A DNA stretch of 64,000 nt, from contig JASJAN010000004.1 of NCBI GenBank assembly GCA_030066985.1, positions 62,001 to 126,000 of the forward strand, written 5' to 3'. The DNA comes from Desulfobacterales bacterium. Lineage in GTDB: Bacteria > Desulfobacterota > Desulfobacteria > Desulfobacterales > JAHEIW01. The notes under the pieces are model-generated. The model had not been told where the DNA came from. It did not search any database and was given only the letters and a program-made list of their open reading frames with translations. Shown here in pieces: positions 43,845 through 52,540 of this stretch (positions are counted from its first letter, which is position 1; each line of letters begins with the position of its first letter). A program made the translations under genes and the position numbers.

Positions 43845-45587
43845 ATGAAACCCATACTGAAATTCATTGTCGGACTACTCATTCTTATTATCGGTGCTGC
43901 GGATGCACCGGCCGGCGTTAAAAATCCGGATACCTTTATTTTGGCCACTTACGGTACCCTGCGTACCCTGGACCCGGCCGCTTGCTATGATACCACTGGC
44001 AGCCAGCGTATCTTGAATATCTACGAGCCCCTCATCTTTTTTGATGGATCCAAAACCGAAGCATTCATTCCCGTTTTGGCCACACAGGTCCCATCGCTTG
44101 AAAACGGCGCTATTTCAGCTGACGGGACCACCTATGTGTTTACCATCCGTAAGGGTGTTAAATTTCATAGCGGCGCTGAACTCACCCCGCAGGATGTGGC
44201 TTACTCGTTTAAGCGCAACATGATAGTGGATCCCGATGGTGGCCCCATGTGGATGCTGCTCGAGGCCCTGACCGGCAAAAATTCGACCCGCGATGAAAAC
44301 GGTAAAATCTGGCCGGGTATTTTTAAAATGATCGATTATGCCATCAGCGCCACAGATGACAAGGTGATCATCCGTCTGCCCAGGCCCTATCCGCCGCTGC
44401 TGGGAATTCTGGCCAACTCTTCGTCGGTGGTTATCAATCGGCAATGGGCCATTGCTAACGGATGCTGGGACGGCCGTATCGACCAGGCGGCAAAATTCAA
44501 TAACCCGGCACCTGGCCATGAGCCATTGTCAAAAGTGGCCAACGGTACCGGTGCATTTCGCTTTAAGTCCTGGGAGCCTTCCAAGCAATTCGTTTTCGAG
44601 CGCTTTGACGGATACTGGGGCACCAAGCCCAAGCTCAAAAGAACGATTGTCAAATATGTAAAAGAATGGAGCACCCGCAAGCTCATGCTGCAAAACGGCG
44701 ATGCAGACCGGGTGACGGTGGACATCCCCTATGTGCCAGAAGTTAAGGCCATGCGGGGATTAAAGATCTTCAACGTGCCCCAGCTATCAGTATCATTTGC
44801 GCTTTTCTGCCAGAAAATTGATCCGACGGGCAATCCCAACATCGGCAGTGGCCGCCTCGACGGCAACGGTATTCCGTCGGATTTTTTTTCCGATATTCAT
44901 GTCCGCAAAGCGTTTTTACACGCCATGGATCGCGAAACCTATCGCCAGGATGTCTTTGATAATCTGGTGATCATGCCCACCAGCCCGAACATTGAAGGGC
45001 TGCCGTATCATATAACCGTGCCACATTATGCCTTTGATTTGGATAAGGCCCGGGAGCACCTGCAGAAGGCCTGGGACGGCCGGGTATGGGACAACGGGTT
45101 CAAAATGGTGATCACCTACAATTCGGGCAATGCCATGCGCGAGGCGGCTGCGATGATGCTGTCTGAAAACATCATGTCGCTCAACCCCAAATTCAGCATT
45201 GAGATTCGAAACGTCGAGTGGAAGGATTATCTGGTTGAATATCGCAGCTATCGATACCCGATTTTTATAACCGGCTGGGCAGCCGATTATGCGGACCCCC
45301 ATAACTTTTTACACACCTTTATGCACTCACGAGGGGTTTACGGCAGATTTATGGCATACAAAAATGATACCGTCGACCGGCTGTGTGAGGCTGGTATTGT
45401 CACGGTTGAACCGGATAAACGCGCTGAAATATACACCCGTCTGCAGCATCTGTGGTACGAAGAAGCCATCGGTATCCCGCTGTACCAGCAGATCAATATC
45501 CGTGCATACCGCGATTGGGTGGACGGCTATGTGCCCAATGCCATGCTCACCGATGCCTGGGAAGATCTTAAACGCCTCCAAAAATAA
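43845..45587 (+). CDS. Family 5 (oligopeptide/dipeptide-type) ABC solute-binding protein
   Basis: A 580-residue exported binding protein. Signal peptide MKPILKFIVGLLILIIGAADAPAG (cleavage about residue 24), then NPDTFILATYGTLRTLDPAA, the EPLIFFDG region, the WKFTIRKGVKFHSGAELTPQ-like family signature (VFTIRKGVKFHSGAELTPQD here), DVAYSFKRNM, and a C-terminus with LWYEEAIGIPLYQQINIRAYRD. It is longer than average, with an extra segment near residues 100-150. I choose the ATG at 43845 because the longer open frame from 43689 overlaps the GlsB gene. No permease genes are adjacent; the opp genes at 54-59 kb lack their own binding protein and are a possible partner. Confidence 0.92.
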   Translation: MKPILKFIVGLLILIIGAADAPAGVKNPDTFILATYGTLRTLDPAACYDTTGSQRILNIYEPLIFFDGSKTEAFIPVLATQVPSLENGAISADGTTYVFTIRKGVKFHSGAELTPQDVAYSFKRNMIVDPDGGPMWMLLEALTGKNSTRDENGKIWPGIFKMIDYAISATDDKVIIRLPRPYPPLLGILANSSSVVINRQWAIANGCWDGRIDQAAKFNNPAPGHEPLSKVANGTGAFRFKSWEPSKQFVFERFDGYWGTKPKLKRTIVKYVKEWSTRKLMLQNGDADRVTVDIPYVPEVKAMRGLKIFNVPQLSVSFALFCQKIDPTGNPNIGSGRLDGNGIPSDFFSDIHVRKAFLHAMDRETYRQDVFDNLVIMPTSPNIEGLPYHITVPHYAFDLDKAREHLQKAWDGRVWDNGFKMVITYNSGNAMREAAAMMLSENIMSLNPKFSIEIRNVEWKDYLVEYRSYRYPIFITGWAADYADPHNFLHTFMHSRGVYGRFMAYKNDTVDRLCEAGIVTVEPDKRAEIYTRLQHLWYEEAIGIPLYQQINIRAYRDWVDGYVPNAMLTDAWEDLKRLQK

Positions 45588-45615
45588 AGATCCCGCGATA
45601 ACGCGGGATCTTTTT
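45586..45615 (+). terminator. Rho-independent terminator after the family 5 binding-protein gene
   Basis: AAAGATCCCGCG and CGCGGGATCTTT form a perfect 12-bp stem with a 4-nt loop, followed by a run of T residues, immediately at the stop codon. It terminates the GlsB/binding-protein transcript and, on the other strand, the gene ending at 45678. Confidence 0.88.
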
Positions 45616-45677
45616 AATTTTCGATTCGTCAGTGGTGCCTGAAGTTGACGAGCAGAACCTGCCCGTTAGCCAGGCCG

Positions 45678-46334
45678 TCAGCCGATCACCTTAAAATTCA
45701 GCACCAGATTCTTATGCCTAATTTGCTGACCGGCGCGGGTAAGCATACCGGGCTGGTAGCCGCTGGCTTCCCAGGCACTGATCCAGTAATCCACTATTTC
45801 ATTGACCGCAACATTATAGAGCCTATCGGTAATTTCGCGTTTCATGCGTTGGCGGCAAGGCAGGCGATAATCTTTGATCAGGCCGTCAATATGAGGTTTT
45901 ACACTGACCGTATCAACCCGCTGGAAGCCATCGTACTCCACCTTTTCCGGTATCAGATGCGCAGGTGTCTTGTAATCATCCGGAGAAATCGTTTCGGCCA
46001 GAAAGCAGGCCAGCACGCCAAAGGCATGAGCGGTATTAAAATCTTCATGTCGGCCGTCTTTTAAATCCTTGATCAAATTCTGGTAAACCATCTCTGTATC
46101 ATAGGGATTAATCGAATATGGGCTGTGACGGTGTCTTTCCTTAAAATGCATCCCGGCCGAGACCGTCTCCATATTGCTGAGCAGGTATTCTTTGAGCTCC
46201 GGAGGAGAAAATTCAATGGCATCATAGACCAGCTGGTCGCGGGTCAATGATTTAAAGGCAAGACCATTGCCCGGATATGACACAATGACGGCCAGCGCCA
46301 GGAAAAATAGTATTTTAAATAATTTCGAGTACAT
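45678..46334 (-). CDS. Exported protein of unknown function
   Basis: A 218-residue protein with a clear signal peptide (MYSKLFKILFFLALAVIVSYPGNGLA). The mature part is helical and His-rich: IEFSPPELKEYLLSNMETVS, HFKERHRHSPYS, FNTAHAFGVLACFLAETIS and KREITDRLYNVAVNEIVDYWI. The helical make-up with scattered His/Asp/Glu recalls the P1-nuclease/phospholipase C superfamily, but I cannot assign it. AAAGGAGAG before the ATG at 46334 fixes the start. It is divergent from the M48-like lipoprotein gene. Confidence 0.75.
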   Translation of the reverse strand: MYSKLFKILFFLALAVIVSYPGNGLAFKSLTRDQLVYDAIEFSPPELKEYLLSNMETVSAGMHFKERHRHSPYSINPYDTEMVYQNLIKDLKDGRHEDFNTAHAFGVLACFLAETISPDDYKTPAHLIPEKVEYDGFQRVDTVSVKPHIDGLIKDYRLPCRQRMKREITDRLYNVAVNEIVDYWISAWEASGYQPGMLTRAGQQIRHKNLVLNFKVIG

Positions 46335-46606
46335 AACAATACTCTCCTTTGTTAAAAGCGTTGGTGGCACTCTGAATGTAAACTGTTGATAATGTTATTT
46401 TATTTTATCGGCCAAAATCATAAAAACTTTAAAAAATCCCTGTTTTTTATTTAAGGCTTTTCATTGGCGCCCAGTTGTGTTACACAGTGGTAACTTTATT
46501 GGCTGATGATGCTGGATGCAGACAGCTAAATAGCATTTTTTTTCTTACGAGCAGCGTTGATGACGAACAAATCCATATCACCACTGAGTAGATAGGAAGA
46601 TCCTGC

Positions 46607-47530
46607 ATGCTACCATCAAAAGCCCTTGCCAAGACCACCCATCGTATCGCATTTGCGGTCATACTGTCCGCCGGGATTCTTTTTTCGACAAATGCCTGCA
46701 CCGTCAAAGTGCGCCCCATTGAACCCGGCACCATCCCCAAAATAGATGCCATGGCTCCAGGCGAATCCGCATATGGTCAAAAAATATTTGACGATTTGTG
46801 CGATGATCATGAGTTGAATTCCGACCCGAAGCGCATGAATAAGCTCGTGACCATTTTTGACGAGCTAATACAGGCCGCCGAAGCCGACCACCTTCCCTGG
46901 CACCTGCATCTTTTTGACGATCCGGAAATCGTCGATGTCCGCGCAGTTCACGGCAACTATGTTTTTGTATGGTCCGGCTTTCTGGATGCCGCCCAAAACA
47001 ACGATGAGATCGCCGCCGTCATGTCTTGTGAAATTGCCCACGTGCTGGCCCGGCATACGTATCCGGTGGAATTTACCCTGTGGACAGATGTATTTTTTGA
47101 TGTGGCCGAATTGGCCACCAGCATTGCCATCCTGCAGGCCACTCAGGGTGCGGTGATGATTTCAGGCCGGGGCTGGATGAAATGGGCCTATGTCGAGCTG
47201 GCAGATCTGGATGCGCTTGACCGCGAATACAATTTAAAAGAGGAGCAGGAAGCGACGGAAATTGCGATGCTGATTATGGAGCGTGCCAAGTACTCACCGG
47301 ATGCGATGCTCACATTCTGGCAGCGTATTGAAGAGGACGAAGCCCTGCGCAAAAAGGCAAAGCCGCTCAAACGCGATCTTTCTGCGCTGGAGCGCACTAA
47401 ACTGATAGAAGAGCTGTTACCGCAAACGGCAGCACAGCCGCAGACATCACCTCAGAAACAACCCCACATCCCGGACGAAATGCAATCCAGCCAGCGCGAC
47501 TTTAATTCCGTAAAACGCACCGTTCAATGA
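46607..47530 (+). CDS. M48-like lipoprotein with an altered zinc motif (CEIAH)
   Basis: A 307-residue predicted lipoprotein (signal peptide with lipobox STNAC, Cys31). The fold is that of M48 peptidases (BepA/LoiP type): FDELIQAAEADHLPWHLHL, VRAVHGNYVFVWSGFLDAA and NNDEIAAVMSCEIAHVLARH. The zinc motif HExxH reads CEIAH (residues 141-145), so the first metal His is a Cys. The later ExxxD-like segment is EEQEATEIA (about 212-220), with Asp replaced by Thr. It may have lost protease activity, use Cys as a ligand, or act as a chaperone. The C-terminus is Gln/Pro-rich. It has a GATAGGAAG-type ribosome-binding site. Confidence 0.83.
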   Translation: MLPSKALAKTTHRIAFAVILSAGILFSTNACTVKVRPIEPGTIPKIDAMAPGESAYGQKIFDDLCDDHELNSDPKRMNKLVTIFDELIQAAEADHLPWHLHLFDDPEIVDVRAVHGNYVFVWSGFLDAAQNNDEIAAVMSCEIAHVLARHTYPVEFTLWTDVFFDVAELATSIAILQATQGAVMISGRGWMKWAYVELADLDALDREYNLKEEQEATEIAMLIMERAKYSPDAMLTFWQRIEEDEALRKKAKPLKRDLSALERTKLIEELLPQTAAQPQTSPQKQPHIPDEMQSSQRDFNSVKRTVQ

Positions 47531-47594
47531 TGTCCGGTCGATACCGTCATCGTAACTGACGTCTTTTTTGTGAATTTTATGATGTGATGCGGAT

Positions 47595-47677
47595 TTCTGC
47601 CCCTGAAGAAATGGGTTTATTTGGGGCGGGGCTAAAGATGAGCGCTCAGACTTCCTAGCCCCTGCTTTGGGGCAGAA
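47595..47677. repeat. Nested hairpin TTCTGCCCC/GGGGCAGAA
   Basis: Outer 9-bp arms (47595-47603, 47669-47677) and inner GGGGCTA/TAGCCCC arms (47628-47634, 47656-47662) form a nested palindrome in the 911-bp gap after the M48-like gene. Together with the terminator-like hairpin that follows it explains about a sixth of this gap. Confidence 0.55.
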
Positions 47678-47707
47678 TAATAGGCCAATTTGAGCAACTA
47701 AATGCAC

Positions 47708-47739
47708 AAGGCGGCTCGCGCTAGCTAAAGCCGCCTTTT
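47708..47739. terminator. Bidirectional-looking terminator hairpin
   Basis: AAGGCGGCT and AGCCGCCTT form a perfect 9-bp stem with a 12-nt loop, followed by TTT on the plus strand. It could end the M48-like transcript and, on the minus strand, that of the small ORF at 47822. Confidence 0.5.
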
Positions 47740-47821
47740 CAATAGCTGAAGTTTTTTTCGAACCGGTCGATTTCAACATTGAAAGTTTTTAAGAGGGAGG
47801 CGCGCCGACACCACCGCCGAA

Positions 47822-48067
47822 TCAGGCAAGGACATGAAGCACACAAACATGGGCATAAGAGGGTAATGCGAACCACTTATTTACCCCAAATATGCCCATC
47901 ACCTCTGCTAAAATTTGGGATTTGTTACCCTCTTTGCAGTTGGAGGCGACCGTTTCGGTTTCATGGTCAAATTTCACCTGACAGTCGTATTTTTTCGCGA
48001 TGCTGTTAATAATCTTGGATATGATTTCAATGTTGTAATTGATTTTTACGATTCTGAATGCGTCCAT
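47822..48067 (-). CDS. Possible small protein, unknown
   Basis: An 81-codon frame starting at ATG (48067) with GGGGGTGG seven nt upstream. MDAFRIVKINYNIEIISKII and KKYDCQVKFDHETETVASNC read like an amphipathic small domain, but the last ~20 residues look less protein-like. I do not recognise it. Neighbouring DNA up to 48441 shows direct CAAATGCCG repeats (48292, 48361) and GGCAAGT/ACTTGCC arms but no other gene. Treat as tentative. Confidence 0.4.
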   Translation of the reverse strand: MDAFRIVKINYNIEIISKIINSIAKKYDCQVKFDHETETVASNCKEGNKSQILAEVMGIFGVNKWFALPSYAHVCVLHVLA

Positions 48068-48441
48068 TTTTCCACCCCCGGGATGCCTTATGGTGTTCCC
48101 GGAGCGTATTGTGTTTTTAAACTTGTTTAGATCAAAACCTGTGCCATATTAGAGTCGATTCCTATTTTGGCGATGTATTTTAGACCTGTTAATTTTAACC
48201 TTTTGTAATTATTTTAAATAAATCATCGGCCGCACCGGCCGTGTCGGCAGATGGGGTTTTAGCCCTGAAGACCATTCGGCGTCTCATGGGCAAATGCCGC
48301 ATAAAATTCTTCCGGACAGGCAAGTGCCCCACGATTTCCCACGGAAATGACTTGCCGTTTCAAATGCCGTTCCTATTTTTAGACAATAGTCCATCACCCT
48401 TCTTGAACGCCATTGCATTGCAGACACATAGGAGGTTTGAT

Positions 48442-49494
48442 ATGCGGTACAAACTTTTGGGGAAAAGCGGTTTAAGGGTTTCTGAGCTTTGTCTGGGAAC
48501 CATGACCTTTGGAGACGATTGGGGCTGGGGGTCATCAAAAAACGAAAGCCGGTCAGTGTATGATGCGTTTGTGGAATCCGGCGGAAATTTCATTGACACC
48601 GCAGATCTTTACACCAACGGCACCAGCGAAAGTTTTTTAGGTGAATTCATGGCATCCGATCGTGAGCGCATCGTGCTGGCCACCAAATATACCAACACCG
48701 CTCCCGGCAGCGATCCCAACGCCGCAGGCAATCAGCGCAAAAATATGATGCAGTCCGTCGAAGCCAGCCTGCAGCGACTCAAAACAGACTATATCGATCT
48801 TTACTGGCTGCACGTTTGGGATTTTACGACACCCGTAGAAGAGGTCATGCGCGCTTTTGACGATCTGGTGCGCCAGGGAAAGGTTTTGTATATCGGCATT
48901 TCGGATGCACCGGCCTGGATAGTTGCCCGGGCCAACATGCTGGCCGAATTGCGTGGCTGGACCTCGTTTGTCGGTCTGCAGATTGAGTACAGCCTGATTG
49001 AGCGCACCTCGGAGCGAGAACTGTTGCCCATGGCCCGCGAACTGGATCTTGGTGTTACGGCGTGGTCGCCGCTGGCCGGCGGACTGCTGACCGGCAAATA
49101 CGCGCCCGACGCAAATTCGGACGGTGCAGAAAAGCGGCTGGAACATCCCATGATGGCGCCGCTGGTTGATATCGATGAGCGCAAACAGGCCATTGCCGCA
49201 ACAGTGGCAGAGATTGCGGATGCGATCGGTAAGACGGCGGCCCAGGTGGCCCTGAACTGGCTGCGTCAGCAGCCCGGTGTGGTGATTCCAATTATTGGTG
49301 CGCGTCGTTTGTCCCAGTTAAAAGACAATCTGGCCTGCGTAGAGTTCTCTCTTGACGAAGAACACCTGCAAAGACTCAACGATGTCAGCCGGATTGAACT
49401 GGGCTTTCCCCATGATTTCTTCACAAATGAGCTGGTGCAAAATTTTGCTTTTGGCGGCATGCGGGACTTGATTGATAACCATCGACAATTTTAA
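48442..49494 (+). CDS. Aldo/keto reductase
   Basis: A 350-residue (beta/alpha)8 aldo/keto reductase of the YajO/potassium-channel-beta-like group. Catalytic tetrad positions are recognisable: GGNFIDTADLYTNG (Asp, Tyr), RIVLATKYTN (Lys) and DLYWLHVWD (His). VTAWSPLAGGLLTGKY and IGARRLSQLKDNL are the NADP-binding C-terminal motifs. AGGAGG precedes the ATG at 48442, which fixes the start; a longer open frame from 48241 is not supported. Substrate unknown. Its stop overlaps that of the convergent small gene. Confidence 0.95.
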   Translation: MRYKLLGKSGLRVSELCLGTMTFGDDWGWGSSKNESRSVYDAFVESGGNFIDTADLYTNGTSESFLGEFMASDRERIVLATKYTNTAPGSDPNAAGNQRKNMMQSVEASLQRLKTDYIDLYWLHVWDFTTPVEEVMRAFDDLVRQGKVLYIGISDAPAWIVARANMLAELRGWTSFVGLQIEYSLIERTSERELLPMARELDLGVTAWSPLAGGLLTGKYAPDANSDGAEKRLEHPMMAPLVDIDERKQAIAATVAEIADAIGKTAAQVALNWLRQQPGVVIPIIGARRLSQLKDNLACVEFSLDEEHLQRLNDVSRIELGFPHDFFTNELVQNFAFGGMRDLIDNHRQF

Positions 49495-49844
49495 GCGGTT
49501 TGCTTGGCCTTGCGCTTTAAGGCCACCACACAGCCCTTGAGTCTTTGAATTTTTTCTTCAAGACCGGAGGTCACGTATTGCTCGGCAACATCATCGGGCA
49601 TAAACAACCACGCCGGAGCGGTGCCGACCGACTCGGTAATGGTGTCAATATTGGGTGAACGCTCACCATAAACCCGGATCAAATGCGCCCTTGTCTGATC
49701 ATTCCAGGCAGCGTATTCTTTTGATTGAATGGGTTGATTCAGCAACATCTGCTCTGCGGCTTCAATCTGCCGGGTCAGTAATTGAACGCCGGATGCCGGA
49801 TCGACGGGGTCAACTGAATTTTGGGAATCATTGGGATTCTGCAT
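49491..49844 (-). CDS. Small helical protein, unknown
   Basis: A 117-residue protein with a predicted helical pattern: LLTRQIEAAEQMLLNQPIQS, AAWNDQTRAHLIRVYGERSP and GLEEKIQRLKGCVVALKRKA. It resembles the short N-terminal helical module found before nucleotide-binding or TIR-like domains in some bacterial proteins, but stands alone here, so this is only a weak hint. It is convergent with the aldo/keto reductase gene, overlapping by 4 nt. GGAGAAAAGC precedes the ATG. Confidence 0.6.
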   Translation of the reverse strand: MQNPNDSQNSVDPVDPASGVQLLTRQIEAAEQMLLNQPIQSKEYAAWNDQTRAHLIRVYGERSPNIDTITESVGTAPAWLFMPDDVAEQYVTSGLEEKIQRLKGCVVALKRKAKQTA

Positions 49845-49962
49845 GGCTGCTTTTCTCCTTGTACCAGGTCATAAAATAATGGATAGAAGCAGATGGTTAA
49901 AGTTCGACCCCCTTGCTCTTTGTGCATAGGGTGAGCATAAGGTCCCACCGGTGGCATCGCAC

Positions 49963-50124
49963 TTAGGCTAGAAACCGTCTGCGACAGTCATCCGCACATT
50001 TTTCAAAATCGAACGGGCAAACCGGGGTGCCATCTGATTTTTCATAACACAGTTTGCTTGCTAAGTAGCATTCTTCAATGCAGTCTTCAAAGACCGCTTT
50101 TTTGGCATTATTTTCTTCAGGCAT
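49963..50124 (-). CDS. Small six-cysteine protein
   Basis: A 53-residue protein starting at ATG 50124 with GGAGG upstream; the open frame extends further upstream but without a site. It holds six cysteines: DCIEECYLASKLCYEKSDG and VCPFDFEKCADDCRRRFLA. Such spacing could form disulfides or a small metal site. It has no signal peptide. Function unknown. Confidence 0.55.
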   Translation of the reverse strand: MPEENNAKKAVFEDCIEECYLASKLCYEKSDGTPVCPFDFEKCADDCRRRFLA

Positions 50125-50349
50125 GGACCCATCCTCCAGAGTTGTTGTGGCTACAAGCGCCGGCCAGCTTGGATATGATCGCCACGAGCGGCAAATAGCA
50201 GGTACGCGGTTCCCAATTGTTGCGGGTGAACCCAATCACGATCATAAGTTCAACGAATTAAGTGATGGGCCTTTGTGATATATATTGAATAAATTATAGG
50301 GTAAGCATTTTGGAACGATTTTCCAGATGTTTCCTTTTTAAAATGGCTT

Positions 50350-50991
50350 TTAATTGAAACTTGAGGTGAGCCTGTCTTTTACAATATCCTTTTGCGAGTC
50401 TTTCCAGCCATAGACCGATTGTAAAAAAAGTCTGCATTCATCACAAAAACGAAGACCGCGACCATCCACAATCGCCCGCACATAGCCCCGATACCCAAAC
50501 TTATTAAACTCGCCTCTACTCATAGGACATAAGGATCCATCCGGCGCCGGCCTAAAGGATGCGTGATCGGTCAATCCAAAATTATGACCGACTTCGTGCA
50601 GGGCCACTTTGGTGGTGCGATCAATCAGCAGGTCGATTTCTGCCTCGGAACCGATATGGTCGGGTGTTAGTTTTTTGGTTGAAACAACCGCAACATCATT
50701 ATTGGGATTTTTCCCGCCGAGAATGGAGTTATAAAATTCATCGTCATCATCTATTTTGAGATCCGCATCGGTAATCCCCAGCGTGTTTCCTATGTATTCT
50801 TCACCCAGGATCAGCGTCAGCAGCCGCGCATCGATGCTGTCTATCATGGGCGATTCATGATGGGCTAAATCAATCTCACCGATGATACCGTGAAAAGATG
50901 CCAGCAAACCATTACCGATCTCTTTAAGACTGCTGATGGTAATGTGACTGCCAATCCGAACCAGGTTTAATTTAGAGTTAGCTGCAAGCAT
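50350..50991 (-). CDS. amzA: Archaemetzincin-like zinc metalloprotease
   Basis: A 213-residue protein of the archaemetzincin family. The zinc-binding region reads HEVGHNFGLTDH: the HExxHxxGxx consensus with Asp at the usual third-ligand position and a His right after. It is followed by CPMSRGEF (family CxMN/S segment) and CDECRLFL (the CxxC of the extra zinc site); a Cys earlier in DGSLCPM completes the pattern. Archaemetzincins are found in archaea, bacteria and vertebrates; their physiological substrates are largely unknown. The gene begins 2 nt after the stop of the histidine kinase gene on the same strand, so the two are probably co-transcribed. Confidence 0.85.
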   Translation of the reverse strand: MLAANSKLNLVRIGSHITISSLKEIGNGLLASFHGIIGEIDLAHHESPMIDSIDARLLTLILGEEYIGNTLGITDADLKIDDDDEFYNSILGGKNPNNDVAVVSTKKLTPDHIGSEAEIDLLIDRTTKVALHEVGHNFGLTDHASFRPAPDGSLCPMSRGEFNKFGYRGYVRAIVDGRGLRFCDECRLFLQSVYGWKDSQKDIVKDRLTSSFN

Positions 50992-50993
50992 TT

Positions 50994-52259
50994 TTATCTC
51001 TTTGATTTCTTTTGAACCCCAGCCGGTAGATATATATAAAATGCGGTGCCGCGCCCTTTTTGGGACTCCACATTAATATAACCATCGTGGCTCTTTACGA
51101 TCCCATAAACCGATGCCAATCCAAGACCGGTGCCTTTGCCGGTTTTTTTGGTTGTAAAAAAGGGATCAAAGATCCGGTGCTGAATTTTTTTGTCGATCCC
51201 CATGCCTTTGTCCGAAACCGTGATCTTAAGGTATTTCCCCGGTTTCGGCTCATAAAGATGGCTTTTGATATCCCGGTGGGTCACATTTTTGGTTTTAAGA
51301 AGTATATCCCCCCCATCCGGCATTGCGTCTGCTGCATTAATATAAAGATTTAACAGCATATGTTCTATCTGGCCCTGGTCGGCTTCAATGGTATGCGGCC
51401 GCTGGGTAAAATCTTTGTAGATAGTGATTTCCTTTTTCATTTTTTGAAATGTGTGAGAGGTCTTTTCAATAATTTCGTTGATCGCAATTGCTCTGGAGCG
51501 ATACCTTCCCTTGCGCGCATAACCCATCAACTGCTGGGTGAGTTCAGCGCCTTCCTCAACGGCGGTTTCGATTTTTGTTAAATCCTCGTAATGGGGATGC
51601 TTAGCGTCGATATCCATCAGCAGCAATGATGCGTGCCCCTGGATACCCATCAAAAGGTTGTTAAATGCATGCGCAATCCCGCCTGCCAGAGTGCCGATGG
51701 CTTCCAGGCGGGCCGTAAACTGGAGCTGAGCGTCCAGTTTTCTTTTTTGGGTAATATTGCGGACAAAATTTAAAGTGGCTGGCTGCCCTTTCCAGAGAAT
51801 CCGCACCGCAGTGTGCTCCACCCATATTTGCCTGCCCTTTTTGCTGATAACCCTGAAAGAATGGGTGACCGGGACTTTTCCACCTTTTAATTTTTTCTGA
51901 TGACGCTCAAGCACCAGAGCTTTGTCTTTAGGGTGAATGAGCTCGGCAATTGCTGTGGTGGATAACTCCTCATCGCTGTAGCCCAGAACCGTTTTCGCGC
52001 GTCGATTGGCAAATCGAATCAGGTTGTCCTGAATGATGAAAATGGCATCCCGGGCTTTATTAAACATAAGCTTATACTGCTGCTCCAACTCGCGAAGCTC
52101 CGCTTCTGTTTTGATCCGCTGCTGCAATTCTTCTTCGAGCGCTTTGATTCTGTCCGTTAATTCTTTGGTTGTCGGGTGTTTATCCATTAAAGGCGCGTCC
52201 ATTTTCACGGGTTGCCCGGTAGATTTATTGCGTTTTTGCGTTCCTTGATGCTGCATCAT
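50994..52259 (-). CDS. PAS-domain sensor histidine kinase
   Basis: A 421-residue soluble histidine kinase. An N-terminal coiled coil (about 25-70, ELTDRIKALEEELQQRI) precedes one PAS domain (about 70-190). The phosphoacceptor region is GTLAGGIAHAFNNLLMGIQG (His in GIAHAFNN, where Ala replaces the more usual Asp after His), and the HATPase has NLYINAADAMPDGG, VSDKGMGIDK and GTGLGLASVYGIV. No transmembrane segment and no receiver domain are present, so a response regulator elsewhere must be its partner. The archaemetzincin gene follows 2 nt later. Confidence 0.93.
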   Translation of the reverse strand: MMQHQGTQKRNKSTGQPVKMDAPLMDKHPTTKELTDRIKALEEELQQRIKTEAELRELEQQYKLMFNKARDAIFIIQDNLIRFANRRAKTVLGYSDEELSTTAIAELIHPKDKALVLERHQKKLKGGKVPVTHSFRVISKKGRQIWVEHTAVRILWKGQPATLNFVRNITQKRKLDAQLQFTARLEAIGTLAGGIAHAFNNLLMGIQGHASLLLMDIDAKHPHYEDLTKIETAVEEGAELTQQLMGYARKGRYRSRAIAINEIIEKTSHTFQKMKKEITIYKDFTQRPHTIEADQGQIEHMLLNLYINAADAMPDGGDILLKTKNVTHRDIKSHLYEPKPGKYLKITVSDKGMGIDKKIQHRIFDPFFTTKKTGKGTGLGLASVYGIVKSHDGYINVESQKGRGTAFYIYLPAGVQKKSKR

Positions 52260-52540
52260 CTTCTCATGCCTTATTTAGGTTCTATATATTATAATATCGG
52301 CCGTTTAGTGGAAAAAGATAAGCTATATTCCTGTATACGAAAATAATTGCCAGGATTTGAACAGGCAAGATGCGTACCAGATATTGATTGTAAAATTTTT
52401 TTAAATAATATTCGTTATTTAGAATAGGGCTCTTCTTTGGCGGGAACGACGCTGAACAAAAATCGTCAGTTCGTCTGTCAATATGCGGTAAGGGCAAATT
52501 CAAACCGTTGCCAAACCACGGTTAAGAATTTATATGTATT

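Noticed and set aside
47915-48130. Plus-strand frame opposite the small ORF at 47822
   Set aside because: It has no ribosome-binding site and its translation looks less protein-like than the minus-strand frame.
48241-48441. An N-terminal extension of the aldo/keto reductase
   Set aside because: The extra residues are not like the family, and AGGAGG lies just before the ATG at 48442.
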